DNA of 56,573 bases from Vibrio brasiliensis LMG 20546 (GCF_000189255.1 NZ_AEVS01000111.1:1-56573), one strand, 5' to 3'. Shown: positions 27,280-37,682, numbered from the stretch's first letter. A program made the numbers and translations. Notes: generated by a model from the letters alone, not told the origin.

Positions 27280-28221
27280 TTACTTATTGATAATCGACAT
27301 ATACTCAGCAACACCTTCTGCAACAGTTTTAAACTGATGGCTGCAGCCTGCTGCACGCAGGTTCGTCAGGTCGGCTTGAGTATATTCTTGGTAGGCACCT
27401 TTCAAGTGCTCAGGGAACGGGATAGTTTCTACAGAGCCTTGGCCGTGGTACTTGATTACCGCTTTGGCAACTTCTTCAAAAGATTCAGCGTTACCAGAAC
27501 CAAGGTTGAATATTCCTGATACGCCATTTTGCATAAACCAAAGGTTAACAGCTGCAACATCGCCTACATAGACGAAATCTCGTTTGAACGTTTCGCTACC
27601 TGCAAACAACTTCGGGTTTTCTCCAGCATTCATTTGGTTGTTTAAGTGGAATGCTACTGAAGCCATAGAACCTTTATGCTGCTCGCGAGGACCGTAGACG
27701 TTGAAATAGCGGAATCCTGTTACTTGAGACAGCTTCTCGCCATGTTCTTCAGCGTCTTGCCAGATACGACGAACATAGTTGTCGAACTGTTGCTTTGAGT
27801 AACCATAGACGTTTAGTGCGCCTTCGTACTGTCTTTCTTCGATGAAGGTATCTGTCTCACCGTAAGTTGCTGCAGAAGATGCGTAAAGGAAAGGAATCTC
27901 ACGCTCAAGGCAGTAATGAAGTAACTCTTTTGAGTACTCATAGTTGTTGAGCATCATATACTTACCATCCCACTCAGTAGTAGCAGAACATGCACCTTCG
28001 TGGAAAATGGCTTCGATAGGGCCAAAGTCATCACCTGCCATGATTTGAGTTAGGAAATCATCACGATCCATGTAATCAGCAATATCAAGGTCGACTAGAT
28101 TTTGAAACTTCTTACCGTTCTTTAGGTTATCGACAACTAAGATGTCACTAATGCCTTGTTCGTTAAGTGCTTTGATGATGTTGCTGCCAATCATGCCAGC
28201 ACCGCCAGTTACGATGAACAT
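27280..28221 (-). CDS. hldD: ADP-L-glycero-D-manno-heptose 6-epimerase
   Basis: The 313-residue SDR enzyme makes ADP-L,D-heptose, the donor for WaaF and its relatives. [21 protein letters not shown] is the NADP site; SSAATYG and YGYSKQQFD (YxxxK) are the catalytic elements, and [14 protein letters not shown] is conserved. I start at the ATG at 28221 (AGGA 7 bases away) instead of the GTG one codon earlier. It leads the core operon down to waaA and marks the left edge of the O-antigen locus, as gmhD does in V. cholerae. Confidence 0.96.
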   Translation of the reverse strand: MFIVTGGAGMIGSNIIKALNEQGISDILVVDNLKNGKKFQNLVDLDIADYMDRDDFLTQIMAGDDFGPIEAIFHEGACSATTEWDGKYMMLNNYEYSKELLHYCLEREIPFLYASSAATYGETDTFIEERQYEGALNVYGYSKQQFDNYVRRIWQDAEEHGEKLSQVTGFRYFNVYGPREQHKGSMASVAFHLNNQMNAGENPKLFAGSETFKRDFVYVGDVAAVNLWFMQNGVSGIFNLGSGNAESFEEVAKAVIKYHGQGSVETIPFPEHLKGAYQEYTQADLTNLRAAGCSHQFKTVAEGVAEYMSIINK

Positions 28222-28592
28222 CACTCATTCCTTTAAAAAATAAAACGCGGTCATTATTGTATCATGTGCCTTTGAAAGCTAACAGTATGAACTTGGATAT
28301 GACCTATGTGTGGTAGTAAGAATATTTGTATTACGGTATCATTTGAGTTAGCTCGATGATGATCCTGTTTCTGCGGAAACTAAGACAGGATTCATAGTTC
28401 ATATATAAACGTTAGGCTTTCTCATTTTGAGTTGGTTCATATCCATGTCCAGCGTGTGGAGTGTTCATGGTAGTTATCACCTCATAAGTATCGTATGTGT
28501 TTTTTTTAGCCTCAATCTCAACCCCCACACTATAAACGTAGACATCATTTTTAATAACTTGATTACTTTTACAATTTAGCTAGGAATTGCTG
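28222..28592. other. Intergenic region between hldD and tviB-like gene
   Basis: This 371-base A/T-rich divergent spacer must hold promoters for the core operon (minus) and the O-antigen operon (plus). ATCCTGT and ACAGGAT (about 28361-28391) form a short inverted repeat. A run of eight T occurs at 28500-28507. No convincing -35/-10 pair or ops element was found in it; the ops-like element lies further right, after the first gene. Confidence 0.5.
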
Positions 28593-29873
28593 ATGCAAAT
28601 AACAGTAGAAAATGCTCGCTTAGGTATCATCGGGCTGGGTTATGTAGGCTTACCGCTTGCAGTAGAATTCGGTTGTTCAATGGATACCGTAGGCTTTGAT
28701 ATAAATCCCTATAGAATTAGTGAGTTGTCTTCTGGTATAGATAGCACTTTAGAATGTAGTGAAGAAGAGCTCCGAAAAGCAACTCACCTTAAATACACGT
28801 CTAATGTTGCAGATTTAAAGCAGTGCAATGTGTTTATCGTCACTGTTCCCACTCCAATTGATGAATTTAAGCAGCCAGATTTAACGCCACTTATTGAAGC
28901 TTCAAAGATGTTGGGGAAATTAGTATCTAAGGGTGATGTTGTCATATATGAATCGACAGTATATCCAGGTGCGACAGAAGAGACTTGTGTACCTGTAATA
29001 GAGAACATTTCTGGTTTGATCTTCAATGAAGAATTTTACGCTGGTTATTCACCAGAGCGCATCAACCCAGGTGACAAGGAGCATAGGGTTACAAACATTC
29101 TTAAAGTAACCAGTGGTTCGACACCTAAAGTAGCTGATTTTATAGATGAATTATATGGTTTAATTATCAATGCAGGTACCCATAAGGCTCCCTCCATAAA
29201 GGTTGCAGAGGCGGCAAAGGTAATTGAGAACACACAAAGGGATGTAAATATTGCTCTAATCAACGAACTTTCTATTATTTTTAATAAGCTTGGAATTGAT
29301 ACTTTAGAAGTTTTAGAAGCTGCTGGTACTAAGTGGAACTTTTTGCCATTTAGGCCTGGTTTAGTTGGAGGGCATTGTATTGGTGTAGATCCTTACTACC
29401 TCACCCATAAAGCGCAAGCTGTAGGATATCATCCTGAAATGATCCTAGCTGGCCGTCGGTTAAACGATGGCATGGGAGAGTATGTGGTTTCACAGTTGAT
29501 AAAGAAAATGCTTAAAAAGCGCATTCAAGTTGAAGGCTCAAATGTATTGGTTATGGGATTGACATTTAAAGAAAATTGTCCTGACCTACGTAATACGAAA
29601 GTGATTGATATTGTTCAAGAGCTAAAAGATTACAATATCAATGTAGATGTAATTGACCCTTGGTGCTCTAAAGAAGAAGCTCTGAATGAGTATAACCTCA
29701 AGTTATGTGAAGAGCCAAAAGAAAGCCAATATGACGCTATCATATTGGCAGTGGCACATGATGAGTTTCGAGAGCTCGGGCCAGCAATTGTTCGAACTTA
29801 TGGAAAGGAAGATCATGTGCTGTATGATTTGAAATATATCTTCAATAAAGAAAATGTGGATATGCGACTCTAG
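28593..29873 (+). CDS. tviB: UDP-N-acetyl-hexosamine 6-dehydrogenase (TviB/WbpO type)
   Basis: The 426-residue nucleotide-sugar dehydrogenase oxidises C6 of a UDP-N-acetylhexosamine to the uronic acid using two NAD. The NAD site is [17 protein letters not shown] (residues 10-26); [10 protein letters not shown] is conserved; the catalytic Cys262 lies in [12 protein letters not shown]. It matches the TviB/VipA/WbpO group, which makes UDP-GlcNAcA or UDP-GalNAcA. The ATG at 28593 has AGGA 7 bases upstream; TTG and CTG codons just before it are less likely. Its partner epimerase follows, separated by an ops-like element. Confidence 0.9.
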   Translation: MQITVENARLGIIGLGYVGLPLAVEFGCSMDTVGFDINPYRISELSSGIDSTLECSEEELRKATHLKYTSNVADLKQCNVFIVTVPTPIDEFKQPDLTPLIEASKMLGKLVSKGDVVIYESTVYPGATEETCVPVIENISGLIFNEEFYAGYSPERINPGDKEHRVTNILKVTSGSTPKVADFIDELYGLIINAGTHKAPSIKVAEAAKVIENTQRDVNIALINELSIIFNKLGIDTLEVLEAAGTKWNFLPFRPGLVGGHCIGVDPYYLTHKAQAVGYHPEMILAGRRLNDGMGEYVVSQLIKKMLKKRIQVEGSNVLVMGLTFKENCPDLRNTKVIDIVQELKDYNINVDVIDPWCSKEEALNEYNLKLCEEPKESQYDAIILAVAHDEFRELGPAIVRTYGKEDHVLYDLKYIFNKENVDMRL

Positions 29874-29890
29874 CGATGTTTTTTATACAT

Positions 29891-29931
29891 GAAGACTAAG
29901 GCATAACTGCTCAAGTCTTCACGGTAGCGTG
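29891..29931 (+). promoter_or_regulatory. RfaH ops/JUMPstart-like element
   Basis: CGGTAGCGTG at 29922-29931 is identical to the core of the ops element (GGCGGTAGCGTG) that recruits the antiterminator RfaH to long surface-polysaccharide operons. Directly upstream, GAAGACT (29891-29897) and AGTCTTC (29914-29920) form a 7-bp hairpin. The element lies 28 bases before tviC-like, in the correct strand for the whole operon to the right. In known loci it sits in the leader, so its position after the first gene suggests that the long transcript starts here or passes here. Confidence 0.75.
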
Positions 29932-29959
29932 TGCTTTTACTAATTTTTTTGGATGATAT

Positions 29960-31000
29960 ATGTCTCGCTTCAAACAAATACAATCAGAACTTCTTGAGTC
30001 ACCTAAAACTTGGTTAGTGTCAGGTGTCGCAGGTTTTATCGGCTCGAACTTACTCGAAAAGCTATTGAAGCTAAACCAAAATGTTATTGGATTGGATAAC
30101 TTTTCTACTGGTTATCAACGTAATTTAGACGAAGTTCAATCTCTTGTCTCGAAAGAGCAATGGGGGCGATTTCTCCTGATTGAGGGTGATATTCGCGATT
30201 ATGCAACATGTGAACAAGCTATGCATGGGGTGGATTATGTGCTTCATCAAGCTGCCTTAGGTTCAGTCCCACGGTCAATTGAAGATCCAGTAACAACCAA
30301 TGCCGCAAATGTAACAGGGTATCTCAATATGTTGACATCGGCGAAGGAAGCCGAAGTGAAGAGTTTTACCTACGCTGCTAGTAGTTCTACTTACGGAGAT
30401 CATACAGCCTTACCTAAGCTTGAAGACAGAATAGGTAACCCCCTTTCTCCCTATGCTGTAACAAAGTACGTTAATGAGCTCTATGCTGGTGTTTATTATC
30501 GCACATATGGGTTTAGTACAATTGGTCTACGCTACTTTAATGTGTTTGGGCCTCGACAAGATCCAAATGGAGCATATGCCGCAGTTATACCTAAGTGGAC
30601 TGCTGCCATTATTAAAGGTGAGGATGTATGTATTAATGGTGATGGTGAAAGCAGTAGAGATTTTTGCTACATAGATAACGTCGTACAGATGAATCTATTG
30701 GCTGCGACAGCTACTTCAACCAGTAAGAACCAAGTATATAACGTAGCCGTGGGACAACAGACAAGTTTGAATCAGTTATATAAAATAATAGAAAAATCTC
30801 TAGTTGAACTTGGTGTACAGGTCGAAGCCAACGTGAACTACAGAGGTTTTAGGGCAGGAGATGTTCGTCATTCGCTTGCTGACATTAATAAAGCTGAGAA
30901 ATGTCTAGGTTACATCGCGAATGATAGTTTAGACGTTGGAATATCAAAATCAATGCCTTGGTATTTATCTTACTTTTGTAGCCACCAGATACACACTTAA
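29960..31000 (+). CDS. tviC: UDP-N-acetylglucosamine 4-epimerase (TviC/WbpP type)
   Basis: The 346-residue SDR enzyme interconverts UDP-GlcNAc and UDP-GalNAc or their uronic acids. The NAD motif is [10 protein letters not shown] (21-30) and the catalytic pair Tyr165/Lys169 lies in [16 protein letters not shown] is typical of the WbpP/TviC group. With the TviB-like enzyme it predicts UDP-GalNAcA as a precursor. It is the first gene after the ops-like element and is followed by neuA after 17 bases. Confidence 0.9.
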   Translation: MSRFKQIQSELLESPKTWLVSGVAGFIGSNLLEKLLKLNQNVIGLDNFSTGYQRNLDEVQSLVSKEQWGRFLLIEGDIRDYATCEQAMHGVDYVLHQAALGSVPRSIEDPVTTNAANVTGYLNMLTSAKEAEVKSFTYAASSSTYGDHTALPKLEDRIGNPLSPYAVTKYVNELYAGVYYRTYGFSTIGLRYFNVFGPRQDPNGAYAAVIPKWTAAIIKGEDVCINGDGESSRDFCYIDNVVQMNLLAATATSTSKNQVYNVAVGQQTSLNQLYKIIEKSLVELGVQVEANVNYRGFRAGDVRHSLADINKAEKCLGYIANDSLDVGISKSMPWYLSYFCSHQIHT

Positions 31001-31017
31001 AAGCTTAGGATGTAAAG

Positions 31018-31713
31018 ATGAGAGTAGCTTTGATTACTGCCAGAGGTGGTTCCAAAGGTTTGCCAAGAAAGAATGTCTTGAATGTTAATGGATTACCACT
31101 TATTGGATGGACGATAAACGCTGCGAGAGAGTGTAGTTATATTGATAGAGTCTTTGTTTCTACTGAAGATGAAGAAATAGCAAAGATTAGCTTAGGCATG
31201 GGGGCTGAGTTGATCGAACGGCCCTGCGAATTAGCCCAAGATAATAGCACCAGTGATGAGGTAATCCGACATGCGATTGATTGGCTCGATAAACATAGCA
31301 TTTTGAGTGATCTGGTTGTACTCCTACAACCAACCTCTCCTTTGAGAACTAGTGCTCATATTAGTGAAGCTATAGATCTTTACGATAGTCTGAATAATCC
31401 AAATGCTACTATTATTAGCGTATATGAACCTGAGCATTCACCTTTAAAAGCTTTCGTACAACTAGAAAATGGCACTTTGAAAGGTAGTTATAACGAGGAT
31501 GCGCCTTATACTAGGCGACAAGAACTACCTAAGTCATATCTGGCTAATGGAGCTATATACATTTTTTCTCCCAGTGCATTTATGTCGGAATCACAAATTC
31601 CAAGACGTGACATTTATCCATATGTAATGTCAACGAACGAATCCGAAGATATTGATAGTAAGATCGATTTGATTCGAGTAGAAAAATTACTAAGAGGTTC
31701 TTTTTATGAATAA
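31018..31713 (+). CDS. neuA: CMP-nonulosonic acid cytidylyltransferase
   Basis: The 231-residue enzyme activates a nonulosonic acid with [20 protein letters not shown] (residues 4-20) is the CTP-binding motif of acylneuraminate cytidylyltransferases; [12 protein letters not shown] is also conserved. AGGA lies 7 bases before the ATG. It heads a neuA-neuB-neuC block with 8-base overlaps. Given NeuC next to it, CMP-Neu5Ac is the simplest product; a legionaminic-acid enzyme would look similar. Confidence 0.9.
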   Translation: MRVALITARGGSKGLPRKNVLNVNGLPLIGWTINAARECSYIDRVFVSTEDEEIAKISLGMGAELIERPCELAQDNSTSDEVIRHAIDWLDKHSILSDLVVLLQPTSPLRTSAHISEAIDLYDSLNNPNATIISVYEPEHSPLKAFVQLENGTLKGSYNEDAPYTRRQELPKSYLANGAIYIFSPSAFMSESQIPRRDIYPYVMSTNESEDIDSKIDLIRVEKLLRGSFYE

Positions 31714-32752
31714 TCCTGCAATTGAAATTTCAGGTAGAAAAATTGGTATTGACCATGATCCACTAGTTATAGCTGAGATCGGTATCAATCATGAAGGCTC
31801 ATTAGATCTAGCATTTAAAATGGTTGACGCTGCAATAGAAGGAGGAGCTGAGGTAATTAAACACCAGACCCATATTGTAGAAGATGAAATGAGTTCTGAA
31901 GCGAAAAAAGTTATACCGGGAAATGCAGATATATCCATATATGAAATTATGGAACGTTGCTCTTTGAATGAAGAAGATGAAAGGAAACTAAAGGAATATG
32001 TGGAGTCGAAAGGAGCGATTTTTATAAGCACTCCTTTTTCAAGAGCTGCGGCTGAAAGATTAGAACGAATGAATGTGCCTGCTTACAAAATAGGTTCTGG
32101 TGAGTGCAATAACTACCCATTACTTGAACTTGTAGCAAGCTATGGCAAGCCGATAATCTTAAGCACCGGGATGAATGATATAGCCTCTGTAAAAAAATCC
32201 GTAAAAATTTTTGAAAAGCATCAAGTTCCTTACGCATTGTTGCACACAACGAACTTATATCCTACGCCAGATAAGTTGATCAGACTAGGGGCTATGGAAG
32301 AGCTTAAGAATGCGTTCCCCAGTTCAGTTATCGGTCTATCAGATCATAGTATTGACAACATAGCATGTCTAGGTGCTGTGGCTTTAGGGGCTTCAATATT
32401 AGAAAGGCACTTTACTGATGACAAGAATAGAAAGGGGCCAGATATAATTTGTTCAATGGATTCAGAAGAGTGCAATGAACTGATACACCAATCAGCAAGA
32501 TTAGCAAGAATGAGAGGTGGAAAGAAGGAAGCAGCAAAAGAAGAACAAGTAACAATAGACTTTGCTTTTGCAACAGTGGTAACAACGAAGAGTATAAAGA
32601 AGGGTGATAGGTTCACTAAAGAAAATACTTGGGTTAAGAGACCAGGAACAGGTGAAATTTTAGCAGAACATTATGATAAGGTTCTTGGATGCTCAGCGCT
32701 AGTAGACTTAGATGAAGATCATCATGTGTCATGGAGCGAAATAAGTGACTAA
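31706..32752 (+). CDS. neuB: N-acetylneuraminate synthase
   Basis: The 348-residue enzyme condenses ManNAc (or a related sugar) with phosphoenolpyruvate. The barrel domain shows [16 protein letters not shown] (21-36), [15 protein letters not shown] and [21 protein letters not shown] lies further on. The C-terminal SAF (antifreeze-like) domain covers about residues 285-345 ([23 protein letters not shown]). It overlaps neuA by 8 bases and neuC by 8 bases, which suggests translational coupling. Confidence 0.92.
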   Translation: MNNPAIEISGRKIGIDHDPLVIAEIGINHEGSLDLAFKMVDAAIEGGAEVIKHQTHIVEDEMSSEAKKVIPGNADISIYEIMERCSLNEEDERKLKEYVESKGAIFISTPFSRAAAERLERMNVPAYKIGSGECNNYPLLELVASYGKPIILSTGMNDIASVKKSVKIFEKHQVPYALLHTTNLYPTPDKLIRLGAMEELKNAFPSSVIGLSDHSIDNIACLGAVALGASILERHFTDDKNRKGPDIICSMDSEECNELIHQSARLARMRGGKKEAAKEEQVTIDFAFATVVTTKSIKKGDRFTKENTWVKRPGTGEILAEHYDKVLGCSALVDLDEDHHVSWSEISD

Positions 32753-33881
32753 GAGAATTGTCTTTTTAACTGGGACGCGTGCGGACTTTGGAAAACTTAA
32801 GTCATTAATAAAAATTACGCAAGATAGTCATGATTTTGAAGTTCATATTTTCGCTACTGGAATGCATATGAATTCAAAGTATGGTGCGACGGTAGACGAG
32901 ATATATAAGTCAGGGTTTAAAAATATATATAAATATATAAACCATGACACAGTTGAACACATGGATAGAACTCTAGCTAAAACGATTGATGGATTTTCAC
33001 ATTATGTAGCTGAAATAAAACCTGACTTGATAGTTGTTCATGGAGATCGTGGTGAGGCTCTTGCTGGGGCCATTGTCGGGAGTTTAAATAATATACTAGT
33101 CACACACATAGAAGGCGGGGAAATTTCAGGAACGATTGATGAATTGATTAGGCATGCGGTGTCAAAAATGTCTCACATCCATTTAGTTGCAAATGAAGAG
33201 GCTCGAAAACGTTTGCTACAACTAGGGGAACTAGAGGAATCGATACACGTCATTGGCTCACCGGATTTGGACTTAATGAACCCACAAAGTCTTCCTGTGA
33301 TTGAGGAAGCTAAGTCTTACTATGGTATTGAATTTGATAAATATGCAATAGCTATGTTTCATCCTGTTACGACAGAAATAAAATCAATTTCTGAGTATGC
33401 GAAGGAATTTACTAAATCACTGATTGAGAGTGGTGATAATTACATATTGATATATCCGAATAATGACATTGGCAGCAATGAAATACTTTTAGCGTACAGT
33501 GAAATCGCTGATAATAAGAAGATAAAAGTTTTTCCATCTCTAAGGTTTGAGTACTTTCTTTCATTGCTAAATGGTTCTCAATATATAGTTGGCAATTCCA
33601 GCGCCGGAATTAGAGAGGCTCCATTCTATAATACGCCAACAGTAGATATTGGTAGTAGACAGTTAAATAGAGCGAAAGATAGATCTATATTCAATTGTGG
33701 GTATTCTCGCAAAGAAATTGCTAGTGCCATTTCATCAGCTAAGTCCTATGACTCTACACAAAGAGTAGAGCAAAGTTGCTTCGGAGATGGTAATAGTGCA
33801 AACCTATTTTTTGACTTAATCAGTTCGAATAGACTGTGGGACATAAATCATCAAAAACAATTTAGAGACTTGGTAAATTGA
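32745..33881 (+). CDS. neuC: Hydrolysing UDP-N-acetylglucosamine 2-epimerase
   Basis: The 378-residue enzyme forms ManNAc and UDP from UDP-GlcNAc. It starts [20 protein letters not shown], the NeuC-type GTRADx[16 protein letters not shown] and [25 protein letters not shown] are typical. [25 protein letters not shown] closes the active site. The start is a GTG with GGAG 9 bases upstream. Its presence favours Neu5Ac over legionaminic or pseudaminic acid, because those routes need a dehydratase and an aminotransferase that are missing next to it. Confidence 0.9.
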   Translation: MTKRIVFLTGTRADFGKLKSLIKITQDSHDFEVHIFATGMHMNSKYGATVDEIYKSGFKNIYKYINHDTVEHMDRTLAKTIDGFSHYVAEIKPDLIVVHGDRGEALAGAIVGSLNNILVTHIEGGEISGTIDELIRHAVSKMSHIHLVANEEARKRLLQLGELEESIHVIGSPDLDLMNPQSLPVIEEAKSYYGIEFDKYAIAMFHPVTTEIKSISEYAKEFTKSLIESGDNYILIYPNNDIGSNEILLAYSEIADNKKIKVFPSLRFEYFLSLLNGSQYIVGNSSAGIREAPFYNTPTVDIGSRQLNRAKDRSIFNCGYSRKEIASAISSAKSYDSTQRVEQSCFGDGNSANLFFDLISSNRLWDINHQKQFRDLVN

Positions 33882-33894
33882 GTGAGCTATATAG

Positions 33895-34653
33895 ATGAAG
33901 CATATTAGAACCATTGCTAGGATTGATGTTAAAAATGAATACGCTATCAAAGGTATCCATTTAGAAGGGTTACGGAAAGTTGGTGATCCGAATAAGTTGG
34001 CTAAAAAATACTATAGAGAAGGTATTGATGAAATTGTATTTATGGATGCAGTTGCGTCTTACTATGATAGAAATAACCTAAGTAATATAATTAAATCTGC
34101 TTGTGAGGAAGTATTCATTCCAATTACTGTCGGTGGCGGCTTAAGAAATATTAATGATATTAGGAATGCTCTTGACTCAGGTGCAGACAAAGTAGCAATC
34201 AATACCCAAGCGATAAGGGAGCCTGAGTTTATCAGAGAAGCATCAAAAATCTTCGGTTCTCAATGTATAGTAGCTTCGATTGTAGCTAAGAAAATAGAGA
34301 AAGGTCGATGGGAGGCGTATATTGAAAATGGCCGAGAACCTACCGGGGTAGATGTGATTGATTGGGTGCAAGAATTGGTTGTGCTGGGTGCTGGTGAAAT
34401 CATGGTAACTTCTCTCGATATGGAAGGAACAAAGAAAGGGTTTGATATAGAGCTTTATCAAGCTATCCAATCGTCAGTGAAAGTTCCGCTAATAGCATGT
34501 GGGGGAATGAAAACTCATCAAGATGCTGTAGAACTAATAAAGAATTGCGAAGTCGACGCGTTAGCAATGGCGAGTGTACTTCATTATGAACTAGATAGTA
34601 TTGCTTCCATAAAGAATGAACTATATAACAACGGTCTAGATGTTAGAATATGA
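33895..34653 (+). CDS. hisF2: HisF-like subunit of an N-acetyl sugar amidination system
   Basis: The 252-residue (beta/alpha)8-barrel resembles HisF, the cyclase subunit of imidazole glycerol phosphate synthase. Asp11 of the usual active site is kept (ARIDVKNEYAIKG), but the second catalytic Asp (130) is Val130 in CIVASIVAKK, so histidine synthesis is unlikely. In P. aeruginosa, HisF2 with HisH2 supplies ammonia to WbpG, which turns an acetamido group into an acetamidino group. The three genes here are contiguous in the order hisF-hisH-wbpG and overlap by 4 bases at this junction. Confidence 0.85.
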   Translation: MKHIRTIARIDVKNEYAIKGIHLEGLRKVGDPNKLAKKYYREGIDEIVFMDAVASYYDRNNLSNIIKSACEEVFIPITVGGGLRNINDIRNALDSGADKVAINTQAIREPEFIREASKIFGSQCIVASIVAKKIEKGRWEAYIENGREPTGVDVIDWVQELVVLGAGEIMVTSLDMEGTKKGFDIELYQAIQSSVKVPLIACGGMKTHQDAVELIKNCEVDALAMASVLHYELDSIASIKNELYNNGLDVRI

Positions 34654-35285
34654 AAATAGCAATTATTGATTATAAAATAGGCAATGTTAAAAGTATTATT
34701 AATGTTCTTCGGAACCTACACGTTGAGCCAATTCTAACTTCTGAACGAGACGTAATACTTAATTGTGACGGTGCGATACTTCCCGGAGTTGGAGCTTTTT
34801 CTCATGGAATGAAAGGATTAGTTGATTACGGCCTAGTCGAAGTAATAAAAGAGTTTACTACAATAGGAAAACCTTTAATGGGTATCTGTTTAGGAATGCA
34901 GATGCTTATGGATAGCAGTGATGAATTTGGATATTCTGAAGGGTTAGGTTTGATCTCTGGAAGAGTTTCGAAATTGGTACCTAATGATGGAAGCAAAATC
35001 CCTCACGTAGGTTGGAAGCCTATAAAAAAATCATCGATAGATGGGGGCCAAAAATTACTAAGAAAAGTTGAAGAACATGATAGGTTGTATTTTGTTCATA
35101 GCTATGTAGTAAGACCAGAAGAACCAGAAAATATATTAAGTACTTCTCAGTATGGCGGAATTGAATTTTGCTCATCTGTTAATAAAGGAAACATTTATGG
35201 TTTCCAATTTCATCCAGAGAAAAGTGCAATAGCAGGGATAAGTATTATGAAAGAATTCATTAATTTGTGTGAAAAGGTGAAGTGA
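34650..35285 (+). CDS. hisH2: HisH-like glutamine amidotransferase
   Basis: The 211-residue class I glutaminase has its nucleophile Cys80 in MGICLGMQ and the His188/Glu190 pair in FQFHPEKS, the complete catalytic triad. It would release ammonia from glutamine and pass it to the HisF-like barrel and the WbpG-like enzyme. The start codon overlaps the hisF2 stop and the stop directly precedes wbpG. A histidine-biosynthesis role is rejected because no other his gene is near and the partner lacks a catalytic Asp. Confidence 0.87.
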   Translation: MKIAIIDYKIGNVKSIINVLRNLHVEPILTSERDVILNCDGAILPGVGAFSHGMKGLVDYGLVEVIKEFTTIGKPLMGICLGMQMLMDSSDEFGYSEGLGLISGRVSKLVPNDGSKIPHVGWKPIKKSSIDGGQKLLRKVEEHDRLYFVHSYVVRPEEPENILSTSQYGGIEFCSSVNKGNIYGFQFHPEKSAIAGISIMKEFINLCEKVK

Positions 35286-36521
35286 ATGTCTGATTCTAAA
35301 AAAGCTTTTTATGGCTTGCCATCAGAAGTTAAGTTTTGTAAAAAATGCGTAATTTCAAATCAAAGACCAAGCTCAACAGTTGAGTTTAAAAGCTCAAAAG
35401 GTGAAAAGAAAAAAGTAATAAATTTCGATGATAATGGAGTTTGCTCTGCGTGCGCATACCATGCTGAAAAAGAAACTGGAATTGATTGGCAAGAGCGAGA
35501 CGAAAAGTTAAGAGAGTTGTTGTCCAAGTTTAGAAGTAAAGATGGTTCTTATGATGTCATCGTGCCAGGAAGCGGAGGCAAAGATAGTGCCTATACTTCC
35601 CATATTCTAAAATATAAGTATGGAATGAACCCATTAACTGTCACATGGGCCCCTCATTTATATACTGATATAGGTTGGAAGAACTTTCAAAATTGGATGC
35701 ATGTAGGAGGGCATGATAATATCTTATACACGCCAAATGGTAAGCTTCATAGAGAAATGACTAGAAATGCATTTCACAATTTGTTGCATCCATTTCAACC
35801 TTTCATTGTAGGGCAGCGAATTATTGGTCCAGCAATGGCTAAAAAGTTTGGTGTTAAGTTAGTGATGTATGGTGAAAATCAAGCTGAGTACGGAAACGCA
35901 ATAGAAGAAAACACGAACCCACTAATGAATATGGACTTCTTCTCGGAAGATAATCCGCTTGACATGAAATTTGGTGGCGTGTCTATGAAAGATTACATTG
36001 ACACTGGAGACTACAGCCTAGATGATTTTGCTCCATATATCCCGCCGGAAAAAGAAGAACTTATTGACGCTGGTGTCGAGGTTCACTATTTGGGGTACTA
36101 CCTAAAGTGGGACCCACAAGAGTGTTATTACTATGCGGTGGACAATACTGGATTTGAAGCAAATACAGTGAGAACAGAGGGTAGCTACTCAAAATATAGC
36201 AGCATAGATGACAAAATTGACCCGTTTCACTACTTTACAACATTAATCAAATTTGGGATTGGCAGAGCTACTTACGACGCGGCACAAGAAGTTAGAAATG
36301 GTAAAATCACAAGGGAAGAAGCTTGTTACCTTGTGAAAAAGTACGATGAAGAATTCCCATCTAAATATTTCAAAGAATTTCTTGATTATATAAATACTAG
36401 CGAAGATGAATTTCATCAAACTGTAGATAAGTTCCGAAGTCCTCATATTTGGATTAAGGATGGGAATGGTGAGTGGAAATTGCGTCATAATGTAAATAAT
36501 ACAGGGTGCGATGATAAATAA
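35286..36521 (+). CDS. wbpG: N-acetyl sugar amidotransferase (WbpG/PseA family)
   Basis: The 411-residue PP-loop ATPase has PGSGGKDSA at residues 94-102 and two CxxC pairs (Cys18/Cys21 and Cys53/Cys56) that could bind a metal. This family activates the acetamido carbonyl of a sugar with ATP and exchanges oxygen for nitrogen; WbpG acts on ManNAc(3N)A in P. aeruginosa, and PseA/PtmG-type relatives act on nonulosonic acids. Here it stands right after neuABC, so an amidinated sialic acid, or an amidinated hexosamine uronic acid, is plausible. The substrate is inferred. Confidence 0.88.
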   Translation: MSDSKKAFYGLPSEVKFCKKCVISNQRPSSTVEFKSSKGEKKKVINFDDNGVCSACAYHAEKETGIDWQERDEKLRELLSKFRSKDGSYDVIVPGSGGKDSAYTSHILKYKYGMNPLTVTWAPHLYTDIGWKNFQNWMHVGGHDNILYTPNGKLHREMTRNAFHNLLHPFQPFIVGQRIIGPAMAKKFGVKLVMYGENQAEYGNAIEENTNPLMNMDFFSEDNPLDMKFGGVSMKDYIDTGDYSLDDFAPYIPPEKEELIDAGVEVHYLGYYLKWDPQECYYYAVDNTGFEANTVRTEGSYSKYSSIDDKIDPFHYFTTLIKFGIGRATYDAAQEVRNGKITREEACYLVKKYDEEFPSKYFKEFLDYINTSEDEFHQTVDKFRSPHIWIKDGNGEWKLRHNVNNTGCDDK

Positions 36522-36526
36522 AATGT

Positions 36527-36551
36527 TGGTGATAGTTTTAAACTATCACCA
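36527..36551 (+). terminator. Hairpin after wbpG, weak terminator or attenuator
   Basis: TGGTGATAGTT (36527-36537) and AACTATCACCA (36541-36551) are perfect complements with a 3-base loop, followed only by CTTTATT. The short 48-base space between genes on one strand suggests partial termination or mRNA processing within the operon. RfaH-modified polymerase would be expected to read through it. Confidence 0.6.
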
Positions 36552-36569
36552 CTTTATTAAGAAAATATT

Positions 36570-37682
36570 ATGAAAAAAATCAATGTTCTTCATTTGGCTA
36601 GCTTTGACGGTAATATTGGAGATAACGCTAACCATGATGGCTTTTATAGAAAATTGCGTGCATTAGGTTCATATGAATTTGTTTTCACCCAGCTAGAAAT
36701 TCGAGAATTCTACTGGAAGAAAAAGTACTTTGATGAGTCATTTGTATCTTTGGTAAATGAATATGACCTTCTAATAGTTGGTGGAGGTAACTATTTTGAG
36801 TTGTGGGTAGAGGACTCTCCTACAGGTACCTCTATTGCGCTTGAGTTAAATTTGCTAGACGAAATCAAAACGCCCATACTTTTTAACTCTCTTGGCGTGG
36901 ATCCAGGTCAAGGTGCTTCAGAAAAAAATATCAAGAAGTTTGAACGTTTCCTATCTAAGTTAATAGAAAGAAATGAACTTGTTTCTGTTCGCAATGATGG
37001 TGCTAGGAAAAACATATTTAAGCACATCGATAAATATTTTCATGACAAATTTATTTATACATTAGATGCAGGTTTTTTTTGCGAAGTAGACGAACCGTCA
37101 AATTATTATAAAGGACGAAATTATATTGCTATTAATATAGCAAATGATATGCACGAATCGCGATTTGTGAGTACAAGTTATGAGCAGTTTTTACAGACAT
37201 TTGCAAATTTCGCCAAAGCTGTTTTAGCCCAAAATAGTGAGCTGGAACTTGTCTTTGTACCTCATATATATAGAGATCTTAGATTTATTACTGATTTTCT
37301 CGAATTTATTCCAGACGAATATAGAAGGAGAAGAATTAGTGTTACCTCATTATTGCATGGTGATGAAGGGTTTAAAGAAGTAATGTCAGTATACAAAGGC
37401 GCTAATCTAGTGATTGCAAATCGATTCCATGCAAATGTATGCCCAATAGGTATGGGAGTGCCTACTATTGGTTTGTTTAACTACGTACAAATCGAATCAT
37501 TATATGAAGAGCTTAATTCAAAACAGTATGTTGATGTTGATAAGGCTGATTTCGATAAAGACCTTATTAAAATGATTAATCAAACATCTCTAAATGAATT
37601 TAATGAAGCTGAATACAGTGAATATCTAGAAAAAATCATAGCTTGGCTAGATATTCGAATGGCTAATGTAGGTAAGTTATGA
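36570..37682 (+). CDS. Polysaccharide pyruvyl transferase family protein
   Basis: The 370-residue protein shows LHLASFDGNIGDNANHDGFYRKL at the start (the NxGD motif), DLLIVGGGNYFELW near residues 69-82, SVRNDGARKNIF, and GANLVIANRFHANVCPIGMGVPTIGLFNY near the C terminus (the RxHxxxxxxxxG pattern). It may ketalise an O-antigen sugar with pyruvate or act as a related transferase. It is only distantly like the family member at 18953. It overlaps the next gene by 4 bases. Confidence 0.75.
   Translation: MKKINVLHLASFDGNIGDNANHDGFYRKLRALGSYEFVFTQLEIREFYWKKKYFDESFVSLVNEYDLLIVGGGNYFELWVEDSPTGTSIALELNLLDEIKTPILFNSLGVDPGQGASEKNIKKFERFLSKLIERNELVSVRNDGARKNIFKHIDKYFHDKFIYTLDAGFFCEVDEPSNYYKGRNYIAINIANDMHESRFVSTSYEQFLQTFANFAKAVLAQNSELELVFVPHIYRDLRFITDFLEFIPDEYRRRRISVTSLLHGDEGFKEVMSVYKGANLVIANRFHANVCPIGMGVPTIGLFNYVQIESLYEELNSKQYVDVDKADFDKDLIKMINQTSLNEFNEAEYSEYLEKIIAWLDIRMANVGKL

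Noticed and set aside
31018-33881. Legionaminic or pseudaminic acid pathway
   Set aside because: No 4,6-dehydratase, aminotransferase or N-acetyltransferase of these routes lies next to the synthase, and the NeuC-type epimerase fits Neu5Ac. The wbpM at the end belongs to the QuiNAc module. Not fully excluded if the genes lie elsewhere.
33895-35285. Histidine biosynthesis genes hisF and hisH
   Set aside because: No other his genes are nearby, Asp130 is missing in the HisF-like protein, and wbpG follows directly.
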